A stretch of DNA of 64,000 nucleotides from Firmicutes bacterium HGW-Firmicutes-16 (GCA_002841545.1 PGZZ01000002.1:524912-588911), one strand, 5' to 3'. Shown: positions 8,780 through 18,307, numbered from the stretch's first letter. Notes: generated from the letters alone by a model not told the origin. Translations and numbers: made by a program.

Positions 8780-11425
8780 TTAATCCTTGACTTTATCGTT
8801 CACATAGTTATCAATCGTTGCTAGCGCATTATCGAGCATGAGCTCGTCCTTCGCGCCGCCCATCGCGCGCTCTGGCTTTCCGCCGCCGCTGCCGCCTGTT
8901 ATCGCGGTAACGTGCTTTATCAAATCGCCGGCACGGATGCCCTTTTTAATCGCGGCGTCTCCGCAGACGGAGAGAAGACTTATCTTGTCCCCATTTACTG
9001 AAGCCAGCACGACAACTATGCTCTCGTCCTTGTCGCGGAGCATATCGCCCATCAGCCGCAGATCGTCCGCTGACAGCTCGGGGAAAATTCCCGTAATGAT
9101 TTTTAGTCCCTTGACGGTCTTTGCGCCGAACATAACTCTGTCGGCCTCCGCCTTGATCTGCTGTGCCTGCATCTTTTCAACCAGCTTGCGGGCGCTCTTT
9201 GCTTCCTGAATGAACTGGGCGAATTTATCTTCCAGCTCATTCGGGTTCGTTTTCAGAGTCTCGGCAATGCGGCGCAGAATCTCGGAGCCCTCGCGCATTT
9301 CGTCCATCACGAGCTCGCCGACAACGGCTTCAATGCGTCTAACACCGGACGCGACCGAAAATTCGCTCTTTATACGGAAGGGACCGACCTTCGCGGTGTT
9401 ATCCAGATGCGTTCCACCACAAAGCTCGACGGAATAGCCCTCACCCATGTTGACAACGCGAACAAATTCTCCGTATTTCTCGGAAAACAACGCCATCGCG
9501 CCCATTTTCTTAGCATCGGCTATTGCCATTTCCTTAATGTCGATAGTGTAGCCCTCGAGTATCGCGCGGTTAACGTACTTCTCGACAAGCTTCAGCTCAT
9601 CCTCGGCAATTGCGGAAAAATGCGTGAAATCGAAGCGGAGCTTATCGGGCTCAACAAGTGAGCCAGCCTGCTCGACATGGTCGCCGAGAACTGTTCGCAG
9701 TGCCGTATGCATAAGGTGTGTCGCGGAGTGAGCGCGCATGATTGCGCGGCGGCGCTCCACATCTATCCTCGCTGTCACGGTGTCCTCAACGGCAATTTGT
9801 CCGCTTCTCATAACGCCGTGGTGCATGTATTTTCCGGCTTTGTTTTTCTGAACATCAGTAACTTCAAAATCACCGTACATAGTCTTTATTGAACCGTAAT
9901 CGGCGGTCTGTCCGCCCATTTCGGCATACATTGGCGTTTTGTCAAGAACTATAATGGCCTCGTCGCCCTCATGCGCCTTTGCGGAAAGCTCCTCGCCTAC
10001 GACAATGGCAAGCACTTTTGCCTCGTCCTCAATGCGGTCATATCCGACAAACTTCGTGGGCGTAGTGTCAAGCCCGAGGTCTATTCCCGCCCATGCAAGG
10101 TCGCCCAGAGCGGCTCTCGCTTCTCTCGCCCGGACTCTCTGCTCCTGCATGCACTCGTCAAAGACCTTGCGGTCAATTTTGAGTCCCTGCTCCTCGGCTA
10201 TCTCCGCTGTGAGGTCAACGGGGAAACCGTAGGTGTCGTAAAGCTTGAAAGCGTCAGCTCCGCTGAACTGAGTCTCGCCTTTTTTCTTATGCTCATCGAG
10301 CATATCGGAAACGATTTTCATGCCCGCGTCGATGGTCTTGGAGAAGTTTTCTTCTTCGATTTTTATCACGCGGGTGATATAGTCCTGTTTCTGAGAAAGC
10401 TCGGGATAGGCGATTTTGTTCTCTTTGATAACAGTTTCGCAGACCTCAAAGAGGAAGGGCTCGTTGACGCCCAGAAGCTTGCCGTGGCGTGCGGCGCGGC
10501 GCAAAAGTCTGCGCAGAACGTAGCCGCGACCCTCGTTTGAGGGCAGTACGCCGTCACAAATCATCATGGTTCCACTTCGGATGTGGTCGGTAATAACGCG
10601 CAAAGAAGTGTCAACATTTTTTGACTGACCGTAGCTTGCACCGGTTATCTCGCTTACTTTGTTCGTGATGCTCATAAGCGTATCGACGTCGAAAAGTGAA
10701 TCAACGCCCTGACACACGACGGCAAGGCGCTCAAGTCCCATGCCGGTGTCGATATTCTTCTGTGCTAGCTCAACATAATGACCCTGTCCGTCGTTACTGA
10801 ACTGGCTAAACACGTTGTTCCAAATCTCGATAAAGCGGTCGCATTCACATCCGACCTTGCAGTCGGGCTTTCCGCAGCCATATTTCTCGCCACGGTCGAA
10901 ATATATCTCCGAGCACGGTCCGCACGGACCGGAGCCATGCTCCCAGAAGTTGTCTGCCTTGCCGAGTTTTGTGATTTTTGCCTCGGGGATACCGATTTCG
11001 TCACGCCAGATTGCGAAGGCATCGTCGTCCTCCAGATAAACGGAGGGATAGAGTCTTTCGGGATCAATGCCAAGCCACTGCGGTGAGGTGAGAAACTCCC
11101 AGCTCCACGCGATGGCTTCATGCTTGAAGTAATCACCAAAGGAGAAGTTGCCGAGCATCTCAAAATATGTGCCGTGACGAGAGGTGTGGCCGATGTTTTC
11201 AATGTCGCCGGTGCGGATGCACTTCTGACAGGTACAAACGCGCTTGCGCGGTGGTTCCTGATCGCCCGTAAACCACGGCTTCATCGGAGCCATGCCTGAA
11301 TTTATTAACAGCAGCGAAGCGTCGTTCTGCGGTATAAGAGAAAAACTGGGCAGGCGCAGATGTCCCTTGCTTTCAAAGAATGAAAGGAATTTCTCTCGAA
11401 GTTCGTTAAGTCCGAATTTTTCCAT
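8780..11425 (-). CDS. alaS: Alanine-tRNA ligase
   Basis: AlaS charges tRNA-Ala and edits mischarged Ser/Gly. The 881-residue protein has the class II catalytic core, the editing domain with the zinc-binding HSATHLMH and CGGTHL motifs, and a C-terminal DHHA1 oligomerisation domain ending in the Gly-rich GGSGGGKPERAMGG. The frame extends upstream to 11515, but those codons are T-box leader. The ATG at 11423-11425 follows GGAGG and gives the usual MEKFGLNELRE start. Expression is controlled by the T-box leader directly upstream. The HIT gene follows on the same transcript. Confidence 0.97.
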   Translation of the reverse strand: MEKFGLNELREKFLSFFESKGHLRLPSFSLIPQNDASLLLINSGMAPMKPWFTGDQEPPRKRVCTCQKCIRTGDIENIGHTSRHGTYFEMLGNFSFGDYFKHEAIAWSWEFLTSPQWLGIDPERLYPSVYLEDDDAFAIWRDEIGIPEAKITKLGKADNFWEHGSGPCGPCSEIYFDRGEKYGCGKPDCKVGCECDRFIEIWNNVFSQFSNDGQGHYVELAQKNIDTGMGLERLAVVCQGVDSLFDVDTLMSITNKVSEITGASYGQSKNVDTSLRVITDHIRSGTMMICDGVLPSNEGRGYVLRRLLRRAARHGKLLGVNEPFLFEVCETVIKENKIAYPELSQKQDYITRVIKIEEENFSKTIDAGMKIVSDMLDEHKKKGETQFSGADAFKLYDTYGFPVDLTAEIAEEQGLKIDRKVFDECMQEQRVRAREARAALGDLAWAGIDLGLDTTPTKFVGYDRIEDEAKVLAIVVGEELSAKAHEGDEAIIVLDKTPMYAEMGGQTADYGSIKTMYGDFEVTDVQKNKAGKYMHHGVMRSGQIAVEDTVTARIDVERRRAIMRAHSATHLMHTALRTVLGDHVEQAGSLVEPDKLRFDFTHFSAIAEDELKLVEKYVNRAILEGYTIDIKEMAIADAKKMGAMALFSEKYGEFVRVVNMGEGYSVELCGGTHLDNTAKVGPFRIKSEFSVASGVRRIEAVVGELVMDEMREGSEILRRIAETLKTNPNELEDKFAQFIQEAKSARKLVEKMQAQQIKAEADRVMFGAKTVKGLKIITGIFPELSADDLRLMGDMLRDKDESIVVVLASVNGDKISLLSVCGDAAIKKGIRAGDLIKHVTAITGGSGGGKPERAMGGAKDELMLDNALATIDNYVNDKVKD

Positions 11426-11460
11426 GCTCTTGCTTTCCTCCAAATATTGCTCTCTACAAA

Positions 11461-11690
11461 AAAATGCTCTCGTCCCCTGTGATTTAGGGGCGAAAGCATG
11501 GCTTCGCGGTACCACCCTAATTTACCCCGAAAATCGGAGTATCTTATGCTGTCTTATATCGGGGACAGACCGCCCGCTCTCACGGGTCGCTCAAAAGTGG
11601 CTGCGAAAAGTGCCTGTGAGGAGCTTTCACCGTTCTCCCTCTCTTTGCACGGCTGCTTAACGCTGACTTTTTCATAGCGATTATTACAAT
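11461..11690 (-). ncRNA. T-box leader of alaS (alanine)
   Basis: On the minus strand the T-box core AGGGTGGTACCGCG occupies about 11505-11518 and is followed by a terminator (ATGCTTTCGCCCCT pairing with AGGGGACGAGAGCAT, then seven T) at about 11461-11499. Upstream are a Stem I distal hairpin (GGGAG/GCTCC around GGTGAA) and a TTTTGAGC segment. The GCC at 11599-11601, just before that segment and followed by A, is the likely specifier and codes alanine, matching the gene. Uncharged tRNA-Ala should favour antitermination. Class and position are firm; the specifier is inferred from alignment with the second T-box. Confidence 0.93.
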
Positions 11691-11701
11691 ATGACTGATA
11701 A

Positions 11702-11730
11702 ATTTTATCAGTTTTGAGAGTGCTTGTCAA
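11702..11730 (-). promoter_or_regulatory. Sigma-A-type promoter of the alaS T-box transcript
   Basis: Minus-strand TTGACA (11725-11730) and TAAAAT (11702-11707) are separated by exactly 17 bases and sit just upstream of T-box Stem I. Confidence 0.75.
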
Positions 11731-11792
11731 CATACTGTTTGTTAGCGAAAATGCCTTTTACCTATACATTTTACCCTAATTCTCACGAAATA

Positions 11793-11820
11793 ACGAAGAG
11801 CGATGTTTCTCGGCTCGTCG
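11793..11820 (-). terminator. Weak hairpin after the MATE gene
   Basis: On the minus strand CGACGAGC and GCTCTTCG form an imperfect stem directly after the MATE stop codon, followed by a short TTATTT. It is a plausible but weak terminator. Confidence 0.4.
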
Positions 11821-11821
11821 T

Positions 11822-13174
11822 TTACAGGCTGTGCATTTCCAGTCGCTTTTTACGAACAAAAACGTAGTATCCGGCGCAAATCAAAATGCTTGATAGAGTG
11901 GAAATCGGAACGGCAAGACCGATTGTGAAAAGATCCGTGTTCGGAAGTCGGCTCAGGTAATATGAAATGGGTATCCTCACGGCAAACGAGGACAGCAGTC
12001 CCTGAATCAGCACAAAGTTTGTTTTTCCAATCCCGTTGAAGTAGCCTAGAAAGCAAAACACGAAAGGAACGAGCAAAAATTCAGCTGAAGTACCGCGCAT
12101 GTAGCTCTGTGCGGCAGCAATGACAATTGGGTCGTTTTCAAAAAAGCCTGCGAGAACATCTCCCGCGAAGAATGTAAGCGAAAACGTAACAATGCCAAAA
12201 GCAAAGGACGCTATCATACCCGCGCCAAGGCCCTTGATTGCTCTATCCTCCTGCTTTGCGCCGACGTTCTGAGCGACAAAGGCAGAAAGCGCATACATAA
12301 ACGAAATAGGCACAAGTGCAAGAAAGACGAACAGCTTTTCCGAAATCCCGATGCTTGCCGAGGCAACGAGTCCCAGCGAATTCATTATTGCGATTATGAT
12401 GAGAAAAGAAAAGCTGATACAAAAGTCCTGCAGCGCTATCGGGCCTCCGATTTTAAGTATGCGAAACGATGCACCTTTTGAACTGAGCAGCTTTTTTTTT
12501 GTAATTTCGAACGGAAGTCTGTCTTTTCTGATTTTGTATATTGAAAATACAACACTCACAGCCTGCGCTAATACTGTTGCGATTGCCGCACCCGTAGCGT
12601 CGAGTTTAAATACTCCGCAAAGCACGAGGTCACCGACTATGTTAGTAACGCATGCGATTGAAATGAATAAAAGCGGGGATTTCGAATCTCCCAAGCCGCG
12701 AAACAGTGCGCTTATCACGTTGTAGGCCGTTATGAATATCAGTCCCGAGCCGCATATGCGGACATATTGGACCGTTTTTTCAGCCGCTTCGGCAGGAACC
12801 TTCATCAGAACAACGATTTGAGGCGCAAGCACTGCCATAATGACCGAAATGACTAATCCCACAATAAAAAACAACTTGATGGCTCCGCCGACTGTTTCTG
12901 CGGCGCTTTCATCGTCCTTCGAGCCCACGAAACGACCTATCAACACCGTTACGCCCATCGAGAGCCCAATTATCACTTGTATGATGGACTGCATTATCTG
13001 ACTGCCGTTCGCAACAGCGGAAACGCTCGTCGTATTGCCGAATTTTCCGACAACGATGAGGTCGACAGCTCCGTAAAGAGCCTGAAGCAGTATTGTCAGC
13101 ATGAGTGGTATTGCAAATTTTAAAAGCGGTGAAAATATTCTCCCTTGTAGAATTGTGTCCTTGCCGATTGGCAT
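11822..13174 (-). CDS. MATE family efflux transporter
   Basis: This 450-residue polytopic protein has about twelve hydrophobic segments arranged as two six-helix halves, as in MATE exporters that expel cationic compounds using Na+ or H+ gradients. The N-terminal PLMLTILLQALYGAVDLIVV region and the inter-repeat MRGTSAEFLLVPFVF region match the family. The ATG follows CAAGGAG. It lies 26 bases after the HD-domain gene and is probably co-transcribed with it. The substrate cannot be inferred. Confidence 0.92.
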   Translation of the reverse strand: MPIGKDTILQGRIFSPLLKFAIPLMLTILLQALYGAVDLIVVGKFGNTTSVSAVANGSQIMQSIIQVIIGLSMGVTVLIGRFVGSKDDESAAETVGGAIKLFFIVGLVISVIMAVLAPQIVVLMKVPAEAAEKTVQYVRICGSGLIFITAYNVISALFRGLGDSKSPLLFISIACVTNIVGDLVLCGVFKLDATGAAIATVLAQAVSVVFSIYKIRKDRLPFEITKKKLLSSKGASFRILKIGGPIALQDFCISFSFLIIIAIMNSLGLVASASIGISEKLFVFLALVPISFMYALSAFVAQNVGAKQEDRAIKGLGAGMIASFAFGIVTFSLTFFAGDVLAGFFENDPIVIAAAQSYMRGTSAEFLLVPFVFCFLGYFNGIGKTNFVLIQGLLSSFAVRIPISYYLSRLPNTDLFTIGLAVPISTLSSILICAGYYVFVRKKRLEMHSL

Positions 13175-13200
13175 AAAAACTCCTTGAGAAGCCTTAGCTT

Positions 13201-13785
13201 CTATGTTTCATAATAGCTTTCGTCGTTTGCCTTTTCCTCGCAGGCGCGCATTGCATCAAGAGTCTTCGAAAGCAGCGTTTCAAGCTCCCATCCAAGCAGC
13301 TCCGCTCCCCTTTCGATTACCTCACGGCTGCAGCCGGCGGCAAACTTTTTGTCCTTGAATTTCTTTTTCAGCGAAGAGAGCTCCATGTCCTGAGTGCTCT
13401 TTGATGGGCGCATGAGCGCGGCGGCCCCTATTAGCCCTGTCAGCTCGTCCGATGCGAACAGTATCTTTTCCATGTGATGCTCCGGAACTATATCGACGCA
13501 TATTCCATAGCCGTGGCTTGCTACGGCGTGTATTATTTTTTCATCTAGTCCCTTTTCGCGCATGATTTCCTGTACCTTAACACAGTGCTCTTCGGGATAT
13601 AGCTCAAAATCGAGATCGTGGAGCATACCAACAATCTCCCAGAAATCGGCATCATTCGCATAGCCCTCCATCTCCGCAAAATAGCGCATGCAAAGCGCGA
13701 CTGTCTGTGAGTGCTTCAGATGGAAAGGGTCCTTGTTATATTCCTTGAGCAGCTCCCAAGCCTGCTTTTTATTGAGCTCTGTCAT
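13201..13785 (-). CDS. HD domain protein (predicted phosphohydrolase)
   Basis: The HD superfamily signature is visible: an early H (HLKHSQTVA, about 23-31), the doublet GMLHDLD (about 53-59) and later histidines (HCVK, VASHGYG). These bind a divalent metal in phosphohydrolases acting on nucleotides or phosphoesters. The protein is 194 residues and soluble, with no partner domain. It is the first gene of a two-gene run with the MATE exporter. The substrate is unknown. Confidence 0.85.
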   Translation of the reverse strand: MTELNKKQAWELLKEYNKDPFHLKHSQTVALCMRYFAEMEGYANDADFWEIVGMLHDLDFELYPEEHCVKVQEIMREKGLDEKIIHAVASHGYGICVDIVPEHHMEKILFASDELTGLIGAAALMRPSKSTQDMELSSLKKKFKDKKFAAGCSREVIERGAELLGWELETLLSKTLDAMRACEEKANDESYYET

Positions 13786-13861
13786 ATCTTATCCCTCCGG
13801 AAAGCATAATTATATCAGAAGAGTATAACACAGAGCAGTAAGAGAATCAATTGAAAATAAA

Positions 13862-13889
13862 AAAGTGACAGGAAAACACCTGCCACTTT
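13862..13889 (-). terminator. Terminator after the phosphofructokinase gene
   Basis: A hairpin with arms AAAGTG(A)CAGG and CCTG(C)CACTTT around a short loop is followed on the minus strand by TTTTTTATTTT. It ends the pfkA transcript. Confidence 0.8.
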
Positions 13890-13904
13890 AAGTAAAATCT
13901 AATT

Positions 13905-14990
13905 TCAGTCTCCGAAGAAAATGCCTATATCTCTTGCCGTCTGAATCAGCGGATGGTCCGTCGGCAGAAACTTTGTCCTGCTCGCTGAATCCACGAGAGG
14001 AACAGAAACTATCTCCCCACCTTGAATACCGACCATGTAGCCGTACTTCTTTTCCAAAATGAGCCTTGCAGCTGCTGTGCCGAACTGTGTTGCCAGTACT
14101 CGGTCATAAGGGCAGGGTGGGCCGCCCCTCTGGTAATGTCCCGGTACGGTGACGCGCGTCTCCTGTCCGGTAAAGCTTTCGAGTTCACTTGCGATGCTGT
14201 AGGATATGGTCGAATGCTTCATGGATTCCTTAACTGCTCTGCGCTCGTCCTCGGTAAGAACCGCGTCGTTAACGGAAACCGCACCCTCTGCAACGGCAAG
14301 TATCGTATAGTTGCTCCCGTGCTTCCTTCGCCATTCAATAGCTTCGGCTATTTTTGCCATGTCATACGGAATCTCGGGTATGAGTACGACGTCTGCGCCG
14401 CTCGCTATGCCGGAAATAAGCGTGAGCCAGCCCGCATCACGGCCCATCAGCTCAACTACGAAAACACGGCTGTGGGAGCTTGCAGTGGAATGTATATAAT
14501 CAATGACGTTTGTTGCTATGTCAACTGCACTCTGGAAACCGAAGGTCGTGTCTGTTCCCCAGATATCGTTATCAATGGTTTTCGGCAGTGTAATTATGTT
14601 CATGCCCGCATCCATCAGAAGCTTCGCACTTTTCTGGGTTCCGTTACCACCCATCACGACAAGGCAGTCTAGATTGAGGCGATTATAGGTGTCCAGCATC
14701 GCGGGCATAGTATCGTTGCCTGCGTCGTCCACAATGGCCTTTCCCGGTATAAACTTCTGGCGGGAGGTTCCGAGTATCGTTCCACCTTGAGTTAATATTC
14801 CGGAGAAGTCCTTTGCCTCCATATATTTGTAGTCGCCCTCTATAAGTCCGCGGTAGCCGTCGTACATACCGAAAATCTCAACGTTGTCTATGTGCTGAAA
14901 GAGTGCTTTTCCCACGCCGCGTATAGCCGCGTTCAAGCCCTGACAGTCGCCGCCGCTCGTAACGATTCCTATCTTTGTACTGCGTTTCAT
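13905..14990 (-). CDS. pfkA: 6-phosphofructokinase, group III-like
   Basis: PFK phosphorylates fructose-6-phosphate in glycolysis. Family motifs are SGGDCQGLNAAIRG (12-25), GGNGT (114-118) and PKTIDND (136-142). At the two positions used to predict the phosphoryl donor, Gly117 matches ATP enzymes while Lys137 matches PPi enzymes, a combination known from group III, mostly ATP-using, PFKs. Asn116 replaces the usual Mg-binding Asp. The frame opens 57 bases earlier, but the ATG at 14988-14990 lies behind GGGGAGATGAAGGA and gives the normal N-terminus (361 residues). It stands alone between terminators. Confidence 0.92.
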   Translation of the reverse strand: MKRSTKIGIVTSGGDCQGLNAAIRGVGKALFQHIDNVEIFGMYDGYRGLIEGDYKYMEAKDFSGILTQGGTILGTSRQKFIPGKAIVDDAGNDTMPAMLDTYNRLNLDCLVVMGGNGTQKSAKLLMDAGMNIITLPKTIDNDIWGTDTTFGFQSAVDIATNVIDYIHSTASSHSRVFVVELMGRDAGWLTLISGIASGADVVLIPEIPYDMAKIAEAIEWRRKHGSNYTILAVAEGAVSVNDAVLTEDERRAVKESMKHSTISYSIASELESFTGQETRVTVPGHYQRGGPPCPYDRVLATQFGTAAARLILEKKYGYMVGIQGGEIVSVPLVDSASRTKFLPTDHPLIQTARDIGIFFGD

Positions 14991-15063
14991 TCCTTCATCT
15001 CCCCGTATGTTTGTGCCACATATTACAAATGTATCATACATCGTCAAAAATGGAATGTCAATA

Positions 15064-15103
15064 AAAGTTCCGCGATAAGCGTAATGCCTACCGCGGAACT
15101 TTT
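15064..15103 (-). terminator. Terminator after argG
   Basis: AAAGTTCCGCG and CGCGGAACTTT pair across a 17-base middle. T runs lie on both sides, so it could act in either direction, but it sits immediately after the argG stop. Confidence 0.8.
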
Positions 15104-15109
15104 TGGAAT

Positions 15110-16324
15110 TTATTTCAGAAGTCCCTGCTCCATCATTGCCTTGACCTTGATGGGCAGACCATAGAGGTTTATGAAGCCTTCCGCGTCCTTCTGGTTATAG
15201 TCGCTTGCACCGAAGGTTGCTATGTCTTCGGAATACAATGAATATGGTGAAGTTACCGATGAGTTAATCATATTGCCCTTATAGAGCTTGAGTTTGACAA
15301 CTCCAGTCACATTCTCCTGCGTCACATCGACGAAAGCGTCAAGCGCTTTTTTCAGCGGCGTAAACCACTGACCGTTATAAACGAGCTCCGCGTAAGTGAC
15401 AGAGAGCTGCTCCTTGAGGTGCGCCGTCGCCTTGTCAAGACAGAGCGTTTCGAGCACCTGGTGCGCGTAATAGAGTATCGTACCGCCCGGAGTCTCATAT
15501 ACGCCGCGGCACTTCATGCCGACAAGCCTGTTTTCAACGATGTCGATAAGGCCTATGCCGTTTTCGCCGCCAATTTTATTGAGCTTCCAGATGATGTCCG
15601 AAACCTTCATTTTTTCGCCGTCGAGAGCTACGGGAGTGCCCTTAATGAACTCAAGCTCAACATAGGTCGGCTTGTCAGGAGCCATTTCGGGTGAAACGCC
15701 CATTTCGAGGAAGCCGGGTTTGTTGTAAAGCGGTTCGTTTGCGGGGTCTTCGAGGTCAAGTCCCTCATGGCTAAGGTGCCACATGTTCTTGTCCTTGGAA
15801 TAGTTCGTCTCGCGGTTGATCTTTAGAGGAATGTTATGCGCCTCGGCGTATTCGATCTCCTCTTCACGGCTCTGGATGCTCCACTCCCTCCACGGGGCGA
15901 TAATCTTCATCTGAGGAGCGAGCGCCTTTACTGCAAGTTCAAAACGCACCTGATCGTTGCCCTTGCCGGTGCAGCCGTGGCATATTGCGTCCGCCCCCTC
16001 TTTGAGCGCAATCTCAACCAGTCCCTTTGCGATGCAGGGACGCGCTGTTGAGGTGCCGAGTAGGTAGGTCTCGTATTTTGCGCCAGCCTTCATCGCGGGA
16101 ACAATGTAATTTTCGGCGTAATCGTCGATTAGATCGAGAATGTAGAGCTTGCTCGCGCCCGTTTTGAGAGCCTTTTCCTCAAGTCCTTCAAGCTCGTCGG
16201 TCTGACCGACATTGCCGGAAACAGCTATGACTTCGCAGCCATAGTTTTCCTTTAGCCAAGGGATAATTATCGATGTATCAAGCCCGCCCGAATAGGCAAG
16301 TACGCATTTTTTAATTTCACTCAT
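15110..16324 (-). CDS. argG: Argininosuccinate synthase
   Basis: ArgG joins citrulline and aspartate using ATP in arginine synthesis. The N-type PP-loop AYSGGLDTS (9-17) is present, and the 404-residue length is normal. The ATG follows GGAGGAATTCATA. No other arginine gene is nearby; argH, the usual partner, is absent from the window. A good sigma-A-type promoter lies upstream. Confidence 0.96.
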   Translation of the reverse strand: MSEIKKCVLAYSGGLDTSIIIPWLKENYGCEVIAVSGNVGQTDELEGLEEKALKTGASKLYILDLIDDYAENYIVPAMKAGAKYETYLLGTSTARPCIAKGLVEIALKEGADAICHGCTGKGNDQVRFELAVKALAPQMKIIAPWREWSIQSREEEIEYAEAHNIPLKINRETNYSKDKNMWHLSHEGLDLEDPANEPLYNKPGFLEMGVSPEMAPDKPTYVELEFIKGTPVALDGEKMKVSDIIWKLNKIGGENGIGLIDIVENRLVGMKCRGVYETPGGTILYYAHQVLETLCLDKATAHLKEQLSVTYAELVYNGQWFTPLKKALDAFVDVTQENVTGVVKLKLYKGNMINSSVTSPYSLYSEDIATFGASDYNQKDAEGFINLYGLPIKVKAMMEQGLLK

Positions 16325-16360
16325 TATGAATTCCTCCGGATATTTATTCAGCTTAACTGC

Positions 16361-16389
16361 ATTATATCATCAGCTATATAAAATATCAA
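16361..16389 (-). promoter_or_regulatory. Promoter of argG
   Basis: Minus-strand TTGATA (16384-16389) and TATAAT (16361-16366) are 17 bases apart, about 36 bases before the argG start. AT-rich TGAATATT-type repeats further upstream (about 16420-16480) could be arginine-regulator sites, but they match no consensus well enough to call. Confidence 0.7.
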
Positions 16390-16547
16390 TAGTAATTATG
16401 CAACAATATCCGCTATATTCTGAATATTATTTATAAATATCGATGAGAAGTGGATTTTACACGAATATTAATGAATAATTGCATTTGCGGATAAAACGTG
16501 CTAATATATGCGCATATAATTTACAGAGCAGAAAGAAGAGATTAATA

Positions 16548-17027
16548 GTGTCCATAGAAAGAGCACGCGAATACCTGCGCGGCTGCGGAGTTGAGGACAG
16601 GGTTCAGGAATTCACCGTTTCGAGTGCAACGGTCGAGCTTGCGGCCGAGGCTCTTGGTGTTGAACCCGCGCGAATTGCAAAAACACTGTCGTTTAAAAGC
16701 GGCGAGGGCGCGATTCTTGTCGTTGCCGCCGGCGACGCGAGAATCAACAACCAGAAATTTAAAGAAAAGTTCAACATGAAGGCGAAAATGCTCACGCCGG
16801 AAGAGGTCGAGGCGCTTATAGGTCATGCGGTCGGCGGAGTCTGCCCATTCGGTATCAACGGCGGCGTTCCCGTCTATATTGACGAATCCGTCCTGCGTTT
16901 TGAAACCGTTTTTCCCGCTGTCGGCAGCTCGAGCAGCGCTGTCGAGCTGACTTGCGATGAGCTTTATAAATACTCCTCCGCTCTCGAATGGGTGGAGGTC
17001 TGCAAAATTCCGGAGAACGAGGAATGA
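16548..17027 (+). CDS. YbaK/EbsC family aminoacyl-tRNA deacylase
   Basis: YbaK-fold proteins hydrolyse misacylated tRNAs such as Cys-tRNA-Pro in trans. The protein shows the family KTLSFKSGEGAILVVAAGD segment, the conserved lysine region NNQKFKEKF, and the C-terminal GGVCPFGI motif. The frame is open from 16479, but GTG at 16548-16550 behind AAGAAGAG gives the usual N-terminus and 159 residues. The stop overlaps the ATG of the radical SAM gene (ATGA), so the pair is translationally coupled. Which tRNA it edits cannot be told. Confidence 0.85.
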   Translation: MSIERAREYLRGCGVEDRVQEFTVSSATVELAAEALGVEPARIAKTLSFKSGEGAILVVAAGDARINNQKFKEKFNMKAKMLTPEEVEALIGHAVGGVCPFGINGGVPVYIDESVLRFETVFPAVGSSSSAVELTCDELYKYSSALEWVEVCKIPENEE

Positions 17028-17905
17028 CAAAGTGCTTTCTTTGTCCGAGAAACTGCGGCTCTGACCGTGAAAACGGTGAGCGCGGCTTCTGCGGTCTTGG
17101 CGCCCTGCCCGTTGTGGCGAGAGCCGCGGCGCATTTCGGTGAGGAGCCCTGCATAACCGGTTGCGGCGGCAGCGGAACGGTGTTTTTCTCCGGCTGCAAT
17201 ATGCACTGCGTTTTCTGCCAGAACCGCGAAATCAGTTTTGAGGGACACGGCAAAGAAATCAGCGTTACACGGCTTGCCGAGATATTCTCGGAACTTGAGG
17301 ATAGTGGCGTCCACAACCTGAACCTAGTTACCGCAACACACTTTGCGGATAAGGTGGTCGAAGCTCTGAAGCTCGCCAAGCCGAAAATTCCTGTTGTGTG
17401 GAATTCCACCGGCTATGAGAGCGTTGAAACGCTAAAAATGCTAGAGGGCTTTGTACAGGTCTATATGCCGGACCTAAAATACAGCTCCTCCGATGCTGCC
17501 CTCCGCTATTCTGGCGCGAGGAATTATCCGTTTGTCGCGAAGCAAGCCATACTTGAAATGTACCGCCAGACGGGGCCTTTCGTCATGGACGACGAGGGGC
17601 TTCTGAAAAGCGGCGTGCTGATAAGGCATCTTATCTTACCCGACAGGCTTGACGACACGTTTGACGTTATTGATTGGGTGACCGAGTGCTTTCCGAAAAA
17701 CGCCGTGCTTTTCAGCCTTATGAGCCAGTTTGTTCCCCTTGCGGATAAAGAAAAATATCCAGAGCTTGACAGATTGCTTACAAAGGAAGAATATGAAAGA
17801 GCGCAGAGCTATCTTTCCCTGTCAGGCATTAAAAACGGGTATTTTCAGGAACTCTCGTCGGCAACTGACGAGCTTATACCTGATTTTGACCTGACCGGAG
17901 TATAA
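17024..17905 (+). CDS. Radical SAM protein, PflX/activase-like
   Basis: The CNMHCVFC motif (C58, C62, C65) binds the SAM-coordinated 4Fe-4S cluster. An extra N-terminal cysteine set (C4, C7, C11, C23) in MTKCFLCPRNC resembles PflX-type proteins related to pyruvate formate-lyase activating enzymes. The length is 293. The frame extends upstream to 16988, but the ATG at 17024 overlaps the YbaK-family stop codon by 4 bases and gives the family N-terminus. No glycyl-radical enzyme gene is near, so the target is unknown. Confidence 0.85.
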   Translation: MTKCFLCPRNCGSDRENGERGFCGLGALPVVARAAAHFGEEPCITGCGGSGTVFFSGCNMHCVFCQNREISFEGHGKEISVTRLAEIFSELEDSGVHNLNLVTATHFADKVVEALKLAKPKIPVVWNSTGYESVETLKMLEGFVQVYMPDLKYSSSDAALRYSGARNYPFVAKQAILEMYRQTGPFVMDDEGLLKSGVLIRHLILPDRLDDTFDVIDWVTECFPKNAVLFSLMSQFVPLADKEKYPELDRLLTKEEYERAQSYLSLSGIKNGYFQELSSATDELIPDFDLTGV

Positions 17906-17926
17906 TTAATATTAGGAGGCGGCATT

Positions 17927-18307
17927 ATGGCACTCGAAGTAGGACAAAAATTTACAAAGGAAATGATTGTAACCGATAAGCACGTGGTTTCCGCTATTTC
18001 AGACTCCATCAAATTCGACGTTCTGGCGACTCCCTTCTTGGTTGCGCTCATCGAGGACACCTGCAACAGCAGCGTTTTGCCACATCTCGACAAGGGCTAC
18101 GTGAGCGTCGGCGTCCATGTCGATGTTTTCCACACCGCAGCGACCCCCATCGGTCACAAGGTCTGGGTTGAAAGCGAAATTACCGAAATAGATGGGCGTA
18201 AGATTACCTTTAATGTAAACGCCTTCGACGATGTGAACGGCGATGTCGGCTTCGGAACACACGAACGATTTATCGTTAATTTCGAACGTTTTTCGAAGAA
18301 AAGCTGA
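17927..18307 (+). CDS. FlK-like hotdog thioesterase
   Basis: This 126-residue hotdog-fold protein resembles the fluoroacetyl-CoA thioesterase FlK family. Thr35, Glu43 and His69 occur with exactly the spacing of the FlK catalytic residues Thr42, Glu50 and His76, so it is probably an active acyl-CoA thioesterase. Homologues are widespread in anaerobes that never meet fluoroacetate, so the substrate is more likely a short-chain acyl-CoA. The ATG follows GGAGGCGGCATT. It lies 21 bases after the radical SAM gene and may be the last gene of that run. Confidence 0.8.
   Translation: MALEVGQKFTKEMIVTDKHVVSAISDSIKFDVLATPFLVALIEDTCNSSVLPHLDKGYVSVGVHVDVFHTAATPIGHKVWVESEITEIDGRKITFNVNAFDDVNGDVGFGTHERFIVNFERFSKKS

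Noticed and set aside
14022..14672. 216-residue open frame on the plus strand
   Set aside because: Antisense to the phosphofructokinase gene.
17927..18307. Fluoroacetate resistance function
   Set aside because: The family is broad in anaerobes, and nothing around the gene points to organofluorine metabolism.
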